Below, one piece after another: positions 53,650 to 60,968 of a DNA stretch of 64,000 nt (within the stretch, counting starts at the first letter, position 1; each line of letters begins with the position of its first letter). The translations under genes were made by a program, and so were the position numbers. Below the pieces are notes generated by a model that saw nothing but the letters and a program-made list of their open reading frames with translations, was not told the origin of the DNA and searched no databases. This DNA is from Actinacidiphila rubida. GTDB lineage: Bacteria > Actinomycetota > Actinomycetes > Streptomycetales > Streptomycetaceae. The DNA lies in contig NZ_FODD01000019.1 in the NCBI RefSeq assembly GCF_900110255.1, positions 115,332-179,331 on the forward strand. Reading direction: 5' to 3'.

Positions 53650-54435
53650 TCAAGCGCGAAGGGAGCGGCCGAAGCCGGAGGCGAGCGGCATGCGGAGGCC
53701 GAGGGGAGGGGGGGCCGCGAGCGCGTCGGCGACGGGGCGGGCGAAGGGGCGGTCCAGGAGGTTGCCGAGGACGAAGTCCGTGGTGAGGGCGAAGACCTCG
53801 GCGCGGTGCTGGTGCAGGCCGTGCCCGTCCGAGTGGACCTCGAACCTGCACACCTCCCGGTTGACCTTCTTGATCCGCTCGGCGAGGCGGTACGAGAGCT
53901 CCGGCACCGTCGAGTCGTCCTCGGTGCCGTGCGCGATCAGCACCTTGCGGCCGATCAGCTGCTTGACCGGCTCCGGTTCGGGACCGCCCGGCAGCCACGG
54001 CGCGAGCGCCACCACCGAGGTGACGGCGGGGTGCGCGGCCGCGTGCAGGGCCGCCCGCGCGCCCATGTCGACGCCGACCAGGCACACCGGCACGTCCCCG
54101 TACCGGCGCACGGCCTCGCCGACCGCCCACTCGGCATCCTCCGCGGGGTGGGCGTGCCCGCCGTTCCACCCGCGGAAGCGGTAGTGGACGACGTGCGCGG
54201 CCAGTCCGTCCTCGTGACCCTCGCGCACCAGGTGCCGGGCCAGCGGCCAGATCGTGGCCGCGGCCAGCGGTGAGCGCCGCCGGGTGCTCAGCGCGTCGCC
54301 CCCGGGCAGCGCCAGCACCACCGCGCGCACCGTCGCTCCGGTGTGCGCGTCACGCTGTCGGGGCCCGGGCACCAGACCGGCGGCCACCTGCCGCCCCAGT
54401 CGCGCGCCACGCGCCGGTAATGCTTGCGAAGCCAT
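53650..54435 (-). CDS. Alpha/beta hydrolase with Asp at the nucleophile position
   Basis: A 261-residue alpha/beta-hydrolase-fold protein (dienelactone-hydrolase-like layout). The nucleophile elbow reads LVGVDMGARAAL (about 118-129), so Asp replaces the usual Ser. The acid is probably D in HGTEDDSTVP (about 168-177), and the histidine is in SDGHGLHQHR (about 202-211). Asp nucleophiles occur in haloalkane dehalogenases and epoxide hydrolases; the opening VVLALPGGDAL gives an oxyanion-like loop. The reaction is unknown. It is divergent from add, with about 100 bases between them. Confidence 0.8.
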   Translation of the reverse strand: MASQALPARGARLGRQVAAGLVPGPRQRDAHTGATVRAVVLALPGGDALSTRRRSPLAAATIWPLARHLVREGHEDGLAAHVVHYRFRGWNGGHAHPAEDAEWAVGEAVRRYGDVPVCLVGVDMGARAALHAAAHPAVTSVVALAPWLPGGPEPEPVKQLIGRKVLIAHGTEDDSTVPELSYRLAERIKKVNREVCRFEVHSDGHGLHQHRAEVFALTTDFVLGNLLDRPFARPVADALAAPPPLGLRMPLASGFGRSLRA

Positions 54436-54507
54436 GTCGCAACCTTGGCAGAAGAGTGGGTGTGCACTGTATGGCCCTGCGGAAAATAGTCGGCACGTAC
54501 GCGATAT

Positions 54508-54519
54508 CTACGCGCGTAG
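54508..54519. promoter_or_regulatory. CTACGCGCGTAG operator upstream of add
   Basis: A perfect 12-base palindrome 4 bases upstream of the probable -10 TATCGT (54524-54529). The start point would fall on the add ATG (54536), making a leaderless mRNA. A protein bound here would block RNA polymerase. The same sequence precedes the nucleoside ABC ATPase. Confidence 0.7.
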
Positions 54520-54535
54520 GCGCTATCGTTCGAGC

Positions 54536-55699
54536 ATGCAGAACCCGACTCCGAGCGTCCCCACCGCCGAACAGATCCGCCGCGCACCCAAGGCGCTGCT
54601 GCACGACCACCTCGACGGCGGGCTGCGCCCCGGCACCATCGTCGACATCGCGCGCACGACCGGATACACCGAGTTGCCGGAGACCGACCCGGACAGGCTC
54701 GGCGCGTGGTTCCGCGAGGCCGCGGACTCCGGCTCGCTGGAGCGCTACCTGGAGACGTTCGCGCACACCTGCGCGGTGATGCAGACCCGGGACGCGCTGG
54801 TGCGGGTGGCCGCCGAGTGCGCCGAGGACCTCGCCGCCGACGGCGTGGTGTACGCGGAGGTGCGCTACGCGCCCGAGCAGCACCTGGAGGCCGGACTGAC
54901 CCTGGAAGAGGTCGTCGAGGCCGTCAACGAGGGCTTCCGGCAGGGCGAGCAGCGGGCCCGCGACAACGGCCACCGCATCCGGGTCGGCGCCCTGCTCACG
55001 GCGATGCGGCACGCCGCCCGGTCCAAGGAGATCGCCGAACTCGCCAACCGCTACCGGGACTCCGGCGTCGTCGGGTTCGACATCGCGGGCGCCGAGGCCG
55101 GCTACCCGCCCACCCGGCACCTGGACGCGTTCGACTACCTCAAGCGCGAGAACAACCACTTCACGATCCACGCGGGCGAGGCGTTCGGCCTGCCGTCCAT
55201 CTGGCAGGCGCTGCAGTGGTGCGGCGCCGACCGGCTGGGCCACGGCGTGCGGATCATCGACGACATCGAGCAGAAGGACGGCGAGGTCTCCCTCGGCCGG
55301 CTCGCGGCCTACGTGCGGGACAAGCGCGTGCCGCTGGAGATGTGCCCGACGTCCAACCTCCAGACGGGTGCGGCCGAGTCGTACCGGGAGCACCCGATCG
55401 GCCTGCTCCGCCGGCTGCACTTCCGCGTCACCGTCAACACCGACAACCGCCTGATGTCCGGCACCACGATGAGCCGCGAGTTCGGGCACCTGGTCGAGGC
55501 GTTCGGCTACACGCTCGACGACATGCAGTGGTTCACCGTCAATGCGATGAAGTCGGCGTTCATTCCTTTTGACGAACGTCTCGCCATGATCAACGAGGTG
55601 ATCAAGCCCGGCTACGCCGAGCTCAAGGCCGAGTGGCTGTTCGCGCCCGGCGCCGGAACACCCCCTGTGGCCAGCGGATCCGCCGCCTCCGGCAGCTGA
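54536..55699 (+). CDS. add: Adenosine deaminase
   Basis: A 387-residue zinc enzyme deaminating adenosine and deoxyadenosine to inosine and deoxyinosine. Motifs in order: HDHLDGGLRP (metal ligands), the helix VYAEVRYAPEQH, HAGEAFG (catalytic Glu), DRLGHGVRI, EMCPTSNLQTGA and the metal-binding NTDNRLMSG. An unrelated Ala/Ser tail ends the chain. The ATG 54536 follows the probable -10 directly with no ribosome site, so translation is likely leaderless. The shared operator links it to the uptake and cdd genes at 40-46 kb. An 11-bp hairpin follows. Confidence 0.96.
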   Translation: MQNPTPSVPTAEQIRRAPKALLHDHLDGGLRPGTIVDIARTTGYTELPETDPDRLGAWFREAADSGSLERYLETFAHTCAVMQTRDALVRVAAECAEDLAADGVVYAEVRYAPEQHLEAGLTLEEVVEAVNEGFRQGEQRARDNGHRIRVGALLTAMRHAARSKEIAELANRYRDSGVVGFDIAGAEAGYPPTRHLDAFDYLKRENNHFTIHAGEAFGLPSIWQALQWCGADRLGHGVRIIDDIEQKDGEVSLGRLAAYVRDKRVPLEMCPTSNLQTGAAESYREHPIGLLRRLHFRVTVNTDNRLMSGTTMSREFGHLVEAFGYTLDDMQWFTVNAMKSAFIPFDERLAMINEVIKPGYAELKAEWLFAPGAGTPPVASGSAASGS

Positions 55700-55716
55700 T
55701 CCCGGGCCGCGGCACA

Positions 55717-55743
55717 CGCGCCGGGACGGCCTGTCCCGGCGCG
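55717..55743. terminator. Hairpin after add
   Basis: CGCGCCGGGAC (55717-55727) pairs with GTCCCGGCGCG (55733-55743) around GGCCT: an 11-bp stem 18 bases after the add stop. Confidence 0.75.
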
Positions 55744-55752
55744 CCACGCCGG

Positions 55753-55782
55753 TTGCACGGGTGGTGAGTTGCTGACTACGTT
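55753..55782 (+). promoter_or_regulatory. Promoter of the small secreted protein gene
   Basis: TTGCAC (55753-55758), 18 bases, TACGTT (55777-55782). The start point would be about 1-2 bases before the ATG at 55791, giving an almost leaderless mRNA; no ribosome site is visible. Confidence 0.55.
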
Positions 55783-55790
55783 CCGCAGTT

Positions 55791-56114
55791 ATGCAGACCC
55801 GAACCAAGAAGACCCTCACCACGGCTGCCCTCGGACTGGCGGCCGTGGCCGCCGCCGCGGGCTCCGCCTCCGCCGCCGACCTCACCGGTGCCACCAGCGC
55901 CCTGGGCGGCCTGCCCGTCGGCCAGGCCACCGGCCTGGTGCCCGGTGCCGCCGACTCCACGGCCGGCGCCCAGCAGGCGGTCAGCAACGGCACCGCCGCG
56001 CTGCCCACCAAGGGCCTGCTCCCGTCGGGCAACCACCTGTCGGGCAACCAGGTCGCGCCCGTCTCCGGACTGCTCGGCGGCCTGCCGGCCGGCGGTGGCA
56101 TCCTCGGCGGCTGA
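55791..56114 (+). CDS. Small secreted Gly/Ala-rich protein of unknown function
   Basis: A 107-residue exported protein. Residues 1-28 are a signal peptide (MQTRTKK, Ala-rich core, ASA before the likely cut). The mature part is a low-complexity chain of Gly, Leu, Pro, Ala and Asn with repeated short turns (GGLPVGQATGLVPG, GLLPSGNHLSGNQ, GLLGGLPAGGG) and no cysteine. It resembles small abundant secreted proteins of Streptomyces near add. I give no function. A long nested hairpin follows. Confidence 0.75.
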   Translation: MQTRTKKTLTTAALGLAAVAAAAGSASAADLTGATSALGGLPVGQATGLVPGAADSTAGAQQAVSNGTAALPTKGLLPSGNHLSGNQVAPVSGLLGGLPAGGGILGG

Positions 56115-56137
56115 CCCGTACCCGACCGTTCTTCCTC

Positions 56138-56201
56138 CGGGCCGCGCCGTGCGGCGTACGGGACCCCGCGCGGGCGCCCCGTACCAGTACGGCGCGGCCC
56201 G
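56138..56201. terminator. Nested hairpin after the small secreted protein
   Basis: The outer stem CGGGCCGCGCCGT (56138-56150) pairs with ACGGCGCGGCCCG (56189-56201). Inside, GTACGGG pairs with CCCGTAC, with a further CCCGC/GCGGG core. It lies between the convergent stops at 56114 and 56228. Confidence 0.7.
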
Positions 56202-56227
56202 ACCGCGTCAGTGACGGGGCCCGGGCC

Positions 56228-56779
56228 CTACGGCACGAGGCTCGCGGGCGCCGGGGCGGGACGTGGCGCGGGGGCGGCGGGCGCGCGGTGCCGCAGGCGG
56301 CGCCGGGCGGCCGGCACGACCAGCAGGTGCGCCAGGGCCACGCCCGCGGTGTTGAGCAGCAGCGCGTCGACGTCGAAGAGCTGGCCGGGCACCACGGTCT
56401 GGGTGAACTCCAGCGACAGCGACACCATCAGCCCGGCGAACACGGTCCGCGCGAACGACGTGAAGCCCGGCGTGTCCACCCGGCCGCCGGCCATCGGCAG
56501 CAGCACCCCGAGCGGCGCGAGCATCCCCAGGCCCTCGCCGATCCGCCGGGCCGCCGGCAGCGGCCCCGCCGCCAGGTCGGAGCGGATCGTGGCCAGCGGC
56601 CGCAGGTTCGGCGCGGGCACCCAGGCCGCGTAGTGCGGGCGCAGCAGCAGCCAGGCGACGAAGGACAGGTACGCCGCGGTGAGCAGCAGCCCGCCCGCGC
56701 GCACCCTGAACATGGAGCCATCGTGCCGCACGCTGTCCAGGACGCGCTCCGGCACGTCGCGGTTCCGCCTGGCGGTCAC
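56228..56779 (-). CDS. VanZ-like membrane protein
   Basis: A 183-residue membrane protein with four helices (about residues 28-46, 86-105, 117-135 and 140-158) and the VanZ-type motif SLEFTQTVVPGQLFDVDALLLNTAG. VanZ relatives in vancomycin clusters affect glycopeptide resistance, but most have no known role. The start GTG 56779 overlaps the stop of the lipoprotein gene (GTGA). It ends the afsQ1-afsQ2-lipoprotein-vanZ run. The C-terminus is an Arg/Ala/Pro-rich tail. Confidence 0.85.
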   Translation of the reverse strand: MTARRNRDVPERVLDSVRHDGSMFRVRAGGLLLTAAYLSFVAWLLLRPHYAAWVPAPNLRPLATIRSDLAAGPLPAARRIGEGLGMLAPLGVLLPMAGGRVDTPGFTSFARTVFAGLMVSLSLEFTQTVVPGQLFDVDALLLNTAGVALAHLLVVPAARRRLRHRAPAAPAPRPAPAPASLVP

Positions 56780-57390
56780 GGCTGCCGCACGAGGGTGCCC
56801 GCGTCGTCCCCGGCGTCGGGGCGGGTGCGCAGGTCGGAGGTGCAGGTGTAGCTGTGCAGCGGGTCGCCGGCCGCCTGGCCGCCGAGCAGCACCGAGTGGT
56901 CCGGGGAGATTCCGGAGTCGGCGGTCAGCGTGCAGACGATCTGGGCGAGCGCGAACGACGGCAGGTCCTCCAGCTCCTGGTTCAGGCGCAGCGCGGACGC
57001 GGGGTCGCCGGGGTGGCGGGCGGCGATCTCGGTGGACGCGGGCACCGCGGTGGAGAAGCCGGCCTGCGACTCGGCGGCCCGGGGGCTCTGCTCCAGCTGC
57101 CGGATCAGTTCGGTGGCCTGCCCGCCGACGGACGTGCGGACGTTGGCGACGTCGCGCACCTGCACGCTGCGGGCGACCGGCGCGAGCTGCATGCTGCACA
57201 CCAGGTAGATCTGCCGGCTGACGGTGTCGGGGGCGGGTGCCGCCGTCGCCTTCGGCGGCGCGCACGACACCCGCGAGGGCGCGGGCCCGGCGTCGACCGG
57301 AACGGAGGTGGAGCGGATCCCGCAGCCGGCCAGCACCGGCAGCAGCAGCACGGCGAGGGCCGCCGCGGCCCTCGGGGTACGGCGGTTCAC
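56776..57390 (-). CDS. Lipoprotein of the AfsQ operon
   Basis: A 204-residue lipoprotein. The signal peptide ends in LAGC (C about 23). The mature part has Thr/Ala/Pro-rich linkers and a region of unknown fold (SRQIYLVCSMQLAPVARSVQVRDV, VCTLTADSGISPDHSVLLGG) with several cysteines. Its ATG overlaps the afsQ2 stop (ATGA) and its stop overlaps the vanZ-like start. By position it should act with the AfsQ1/Q2 pair outside the membrane, perhaps as a sensor accessory; this is inferred. Confidence 0.85.
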   Translation of the reverse strand: MNRRTPRAAAALAVLLLPVLAGCGIRSTSVPVDAGPAPSRVSCAPPKATAAPAPDTVSRQIYLVCSMQLAPVARSVQVRDVANVRTSVGGQATELIRQLEQSPRAAESQAGFSTAVPASTEIAARHPGDPASALRLNQELEDLPSFALAQIVCTLTADSGISPDHSVLLGGQAAGDPLHSYTCTSDLRTRPDAGDDAGTLVRQP

Positions 57391-59117
57391 CTGGCACCGC
57401 CCGGGGTGCCGTTGCCGGGGCCGTCGCTGCGGCCCTCGGACGGGCGGCCGGAGGTGCCGTCGGCGTCGGCGGTGTCGGCTGTGTCGTCTTCGTGGGGCCT
57501 GACCGGCAGGCGCAGGGTGAACACAGCACCGCCGGAAGGGGAGTTGGCGGCGGTGATGTCGCCGCCGTGGATGTGCGCGTTCTCCAGCGCGATGGACAGG
57601 CCCAGGCCGCTGCCCTCGGAACGGGCCCGGGACGCGTCGGCCTTGTAGAAGCGGTCGAAGACGTGCGGCAGCACCTCCTCGGGGATGCCCGGCCCGTGGT
57701 CGGAGACCTCGATCACGATCTCCCCGTCCCCGGCACCGGTATCGCCACCGGCATCGTCGCCGGGGCCACCGTCCCGGTCCCGGCCGGTGCCCTCATGGCC
57801 GGCACCGTGCCCGGCGGGCGCCTCCGCGGCCCCCGTGCCGGCGCGGTGCGCGCCGGCGGGCGGGGCCGCCTCCTTGCGCAGCGACACCCGCACCGGGGAG
57901 CCGCCGTGCTTGAGCGCGTTGCCGATCAGGTTGGCCATGATGACGTCGAGGCGGCGCGGGTCGAGCGTGGCCAGCAGACCGCGGGGCGCGTCCAGCTCGA
58001 CGGAGTCCAGCCAGGCCCGCGCGTCCATACAGGCCATGATCATGTCGGCGACGTCCACCTCGTCGACCCGCAGCTTCGCGGTTCCGGCGTCGAACCGGGT
58101 GACCTCCATCAGCGTCTCCACCAGCTCGTTCAGCCGCCTGGTCTCGTTGACCACCAGCCGCACGGCCGGCGCGATCATCGGGTCGAGCGCCTCGGCCTCG
58201 TCCTCCAGCACGTCCGTCACCGCGGTGATCGCGGTCAACGGGGTGCGCAGCTCGTGCGACATGTCGGCGACGAAGCGGCGGCTGGCCGCCTCGCGGGCGC
58301 TCAGCTCCGCCACGCGCTGCTCCAGCGCCTCGGCGGCGCTGTTGAACGTCCGTGACAGGTCGGCGAGTTCGTCGGTGCCGGACACCTTCAGGCGGGTGTC
58401 GAGATGACCCTCGCCGAGCCGCTGCGCCGCCTCGCCCAGGCGCCGCACCGGGCGCAGCACGGTCGAGCCGGCGGCCTGCGCGAGCAGCGCGGCGCCGATC
58501 AGCGCCAGCAGCGTCGCGATGCCCAGCGACCAGGCCAGGGAGTTGAGGTCCTTGCGCTCGGCGTCCAGCGACTTGAGCATGTAGCCGGTCGGGCCGCCGT
58601 CGTTGACCCGGGCGCCCGCCACCAGGTACGGGTGGCCCTGCAGCGAGATCCGCTCCCAGTGCAGGTGGTAGCGGTTGTCGTCCTTGCTGTGCGGGGTGTT
58701 GACCGCCCGCTGCAGCGAGGCCGGCACGTCGTCGAGGGTGAACACGTCGCGGTTGGAGGTGGCCGCGCAGGGCGAGTTGTCCGGCGTGGTGTCGATCAGC
58801 ACGACCTGGTAGGTGTCCGGGCCGCCTATCCGGTTCGCGGCGTTGTTCAGCGACGCGCAGGTCGGCTGCACGGGCAGCGACGCGGCGTTGCGCTGCAGCG
58901 AGTCGCGGAAGTCGTTGAGCGCGCTGTTCTGGGCCCGGGTGAGCACCGCGTCGCGGTTGAGCCAGTACGCGATGCCGGACACGGAGACCGCCGCGGTGAG
59001 CGCCACCAGCGCGAACACCGCGACCAGCCGCAGTCGCAGCGACGACAGACGCAGCAGACCAGGCACCCGCCTGCGCAGGCCGTGAGCTCCCCCCGCCGGC
59101 GGTGGGGCATCGGTCAT
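57387..59117 (-). CDS. afsQ2: Sensor histidine kinase AfsQ2
   Basis: A 576-residue membrane kinase and partner of AfsQ1. It has TM1 (about 28-50), an outside sensor domain (about 50-175), TM2 (about 180-205), a HAMP linker, the H-box FVADMSHELRTPL with phospho-acceptor near H288, the N-box MANLIGNALKHGG and the G-box VSDHGPGIPEE. Between them is an unusual Gly/Ala/Asp/His-rich insert of about 55 residues (about 415-470) not typical of HATPase domains. From recall, AfsQ1/Q2 affects antibiotic production and nitrogen response. The ATG overlaps the afsQ1 stop. Confidence 0.92.
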   Translation of the reverse strand: MTDAPPPAGGAHGLRRRVPGLLRLSSLRLRLVAVFALVALTAAVSVSGIAYWLNRDAVLTRAQNSALNDFRDSLQRNAASLPVQPTCASLNNAANRIGGPDTYQVVLIDTTPDNSPCAATSNRDVFTLDDVPASLQRAVNTPHSKDDNRYHLHWERISLQGHPYLVAGARVNDGGPTGYMLKSLDAERKDLNSLAWSLGIATLLALIGAALLAQAAGSTVLRPVRRLGEAAQRLGEGHLDTRLKVSGTDELADLSRTFNSAAEALEQRVAELSAREAASRRFVADMSHELRTPLTAITAVTDVLEDEAEALDPMIAPAVRLVVNETRRLNELVETLMEVTRFDAGTAKLRVDEVDVADMIMACMDARAWLDSVELDAPRGLLATLDPRRLDVIMANLIGNALKHGGSPVRVSLRKEAAPPAGAHRAGTGAAEAPAGHGAGHEGTGRDRDGGPGDDAGGDTGAGDGEIVIEVSDHGPGIPEEVLPHVFDRFYKADASRARSEGSGLGLSIALENAHIHGGDITAANSPSGGAVFTLRLPVRPHEDDTADTADADGTSGRPSEGRSDGPGNGTPGGAR

Positions 59118-59800
59118 TGAGGCGTGTCCAGGCGGTAGCCGACCCCGCGCACGGTGCGGATGAGCGTGGGGGACGAGGGGACGTCCTCGATCTTGGCGCG
59201 CAGCCGCTGCACGCAGGCGTCGACCAGCCGCGAGTCGCCGAGATAGTCGTGCTCCCACACCAGGCGCAGCAGCTGCTGCCGGGACAGCGCCTGGCCGGGG
59301 CGGCGGCTGAGCTCCAGCAGCAGCCGCAGTTCGGTCGGGGTCAGCTGCAGGTCCTGCCCGTCCTTGGTGACCGTCATGGCGCTGCGGTCGATGACGATCG
59401 GGCCGAACGCCGCCGAGTCGGTGCTGTCCCGCTCGCCGCGGCGCAGCACCGCGCGGATGCGGGCGTCCAGCACGCGCGGCTGCACCGGCTTGATCACGTA
59501 GTCGTCGGCCCCGGACTCCAGGCCGACCACCACGTCGATGTCGTCGCTGCGGGCGGTCAGCAGGATGATCGGCAGCTGGTCGGTGCGGCGGATGCGGCGG
59601 CACACCTCGAACCCGTCGATGCCGGGCAGCATCACGTCGAGCACGATCAGGTCCGGACGCTGCTCCTTCAGCAGCCGCAGTCCGTCCTCGCCGGTCGCGG
59701 CGGAGACCACGCGGTGGCCCTGCCGGGACAGGCCGAGCTCGAGGCCGGTGCGGATGGCGTCGTCATCCTCGATTAGCAACAGGAAAGGCACGCCGGACAT
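59114..59800 (-). CDS. afsQ1: Response regulator AfsQ1
   Basis: A 228-residue OmpR-type regulator. The receiver domain has the acidic pocket IEDDDAIR and phospho-Asp in LIVLDVMLPGIDGF (D55 from this ATG, D52 if GTG 59791 starts, which matches the D52 I recall for AfsQ1). The DNA-binding winged helix follows in LTPTELRLLLELSRRPGQAL and RLVDACVQRLRAKIED. It is the first gene of the operon and divergent from sigQ. From recall, AfsQ1 activates sigQ and secondary metabolism genes. Neither start has a ribosome site. Confidence 0.93.
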   Translation of the reverse strand: MSGVPFLLLIEDDDAIRTGLELGLSRQGHRVVSAATGEDGLRLLKEQRPDLIVLDVMLPGIDGFEVCRRIRRTDQLPIILLTARSDDIDVVVGLESGADDYVIKPVQPRVLDARIRAVLRRGERDSTDSAAFGPIVIDRSAMTVTKDGQDLQLTPTELRLLLELSRRPGQALSRQQLLRLVWEHDYLGDSRLVDACVQRLRAKIEDVPSSPTLIRTVRGVGYRLDTPQ

Positions 59801-60038
59801 TGTTGCCTACTGCTCCTTCATCTGCGACTGCCTGGGCGGGAGCCGCCCAGGGGCCCGCGGCGGCGCCCCGCAGGGCGGGTGCGGCGGGCAGGCCGGAGGG
59901 CTCTGTTGCGTGGCTGTGACATTCGGCGGACAGCGCCATGAAACTGGCCCGGCAGTCTTGTGCCCATCGGAAGAGCGCACGCCACACCGGCTGCGACGCC
60001 GATCACCACGCTGACGGTTCCATCGACGGGGGCGCGAC
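59801..60038. promoter_or_regulatory. afsQ1/sigQ divergent promoter region
   Basis: It contains an 8-bp hairpin CTGGGCGG-GAG-CCGCCCAG (59832-59850) within the likely afsQ1 leader and a GTGAC-n6-CGGAC element (59916-59931). AfsQ1 is reported to bind repeats of GTNAC with 6-base spacing; only the first half here matches well. The promoters themselves are not clear. Confidence 0.4.
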
Positions 60039-60815
60039 ATGAACGCACTGCACTCCACCACCACCATCGCAGTCCGGTCCGCGCACGAGCAGCTCCCGGT
60101 CAGGACCACCGAGATGTCCGGCGCCGCGAGCGGACGGGGGTACGGTCGCGGCGCCGGACGCCCGTCCCACCAGGGCGGCGTGGCGCGCCAGCGGCCGGCG
60201 TGGATCACCCCGGTCGAGGGCAGCGGCGACCAGCGGACGCCCGCGCAGGAGCAGGGCGGGACCGCGGAGCGCACCCCGGAGCAGCGGGCGGAGGCCGAGG
60301 CGGCCTTCACCGCCTACGTCCAGGAGCGCCGCGCCTCCCTGTACGCGACCGCCTACCACCTGACCGGCGACCGGTACGCCGCCGAGGACCTGCTGCAGAG
60401 CGCGCTGTTCTCCACCTACCGGGCGTGGGACCGGATCAGCGACAAGGCGGCGGTCGGCGGCTACCTGCGCCGCACGATGACCAACCTGCACATCAGCGCC
60501 TGGCGCCGGCGCAAGCTCAGCGAGTACCCGACGGAGGAGCTGCCGGAGACCGTCGGCGACACCGACGAGATGGGCGGCACCGAGCTGCGGGCCGTGCTGT
60601 GGCAGGCGCTGGCGAAGCTGCCCGAGCAGCAGCGCACCATGCTGGTGCTCCGCTATTACGAGGGCCGCACCGACCCGGAGATCGCCGAGATCCTGGGCAT
60701 AAGCGTCGGCACCGTGAAGAGCAGCATCTGGCGCTCGCTGCGCCGGATGCGCGAGGACGACGCGCTGAGCTTCGGCCGCAGCGAAGAGGACGCGTTCGGC
60801 GAGCTCGTCGCCTGA
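60039..60815 (+). CDS. sigQ: ECF sigma factor SigQ (SigE-like)
   Basis: A 258-residue SigE-like sigma factor. A long disordered N-terminus (about 1-80) precedes region 2 (FTAYVQERRASLYATAYHLTGDRYAAEDLLQSALFSTYRAW) and region 4 (LWQALAKLPEQQRTMLVLRYYEGRTDPEIAEILGISVGTVKSSI). The divergent place beside afsQ1 identifies it as sigQ rather than another SigE-like factor. The ATG 60039 follows a GGGGGCG stretch. Its 3' flank is an unusual run of G-tracts. From recall it opposes AfsQ1/Q2 control of antibiotic synthesis. Confidence 0.9.
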   Translation: MNALHSTTTIAVRSAHEQLPVRTTEMSGAASGRGYGRGAGRPSHQGGVARQRPAWITPVEGSGDQRTPAQEQGGTAERTPEQRAEAEAAFTAYVQERRASLYATAYHLTGDRYAAEDLLQSALFSTYRAWDRISDKAAVGGYLRRTMTNLHISAWRRRKLSEYPTEELPETVGDTDEMGGTELRAVLWQALAKLPEQQRTMLVLRYYEGRTDPEIAEILGISVGTVKSSIWRSLRRMREDDALSFGRSEEDAFGELVA

Positions 60816-60821
60816 GGAACA

Positions 60822-60901
60822 GGGGACCGGGGGGAACACGGGGGAGGCAGGGGGCCGCGGGGGGACAGCGCGGGCACCCGGGGGAAACGGGGACACGGGG
60901 G
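60822..60901 (+). other. Run of G-tracts (G-quadruplex-forming potential) downstream of sigQ
   Basis: Within 80 bases right after the sigQ stop (60815), eight separate runs of 4-6 G occur on the plus strand, mostly spaced 3-5 bases apart. This suits one or two G-quadruplexes in the sigQ 3' mRNA. A 13-bp hairpin follows. Confidence 0.7.
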
Positions 60902-60910
60902 AACGGCGGC

Positions 60911-60945
60911 GGGACCGGACGGCGAGGGGGAAGCCGTCCGGTCCC
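60911..60945. terminator. 13-bp hairpin between sigQ and the GH31 gene
   Basis: GGGACCGGACGGC (60911-60923) pairs with GCCGTCCGGTCCC (60933-60945) around GAGGGGGAA. The flanking genes are convergent. Confidence 0.8.
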
Positions 60946-60968
60946 GTCGTGCGTGCGCGGGTGCCGTG

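Noticed and set aside
59916..59931. AfsQ1 box GTGAC-n6-CGGAC
   Set aside because: Only one half matches GTNAC, so it is mentioned but not called as a site.
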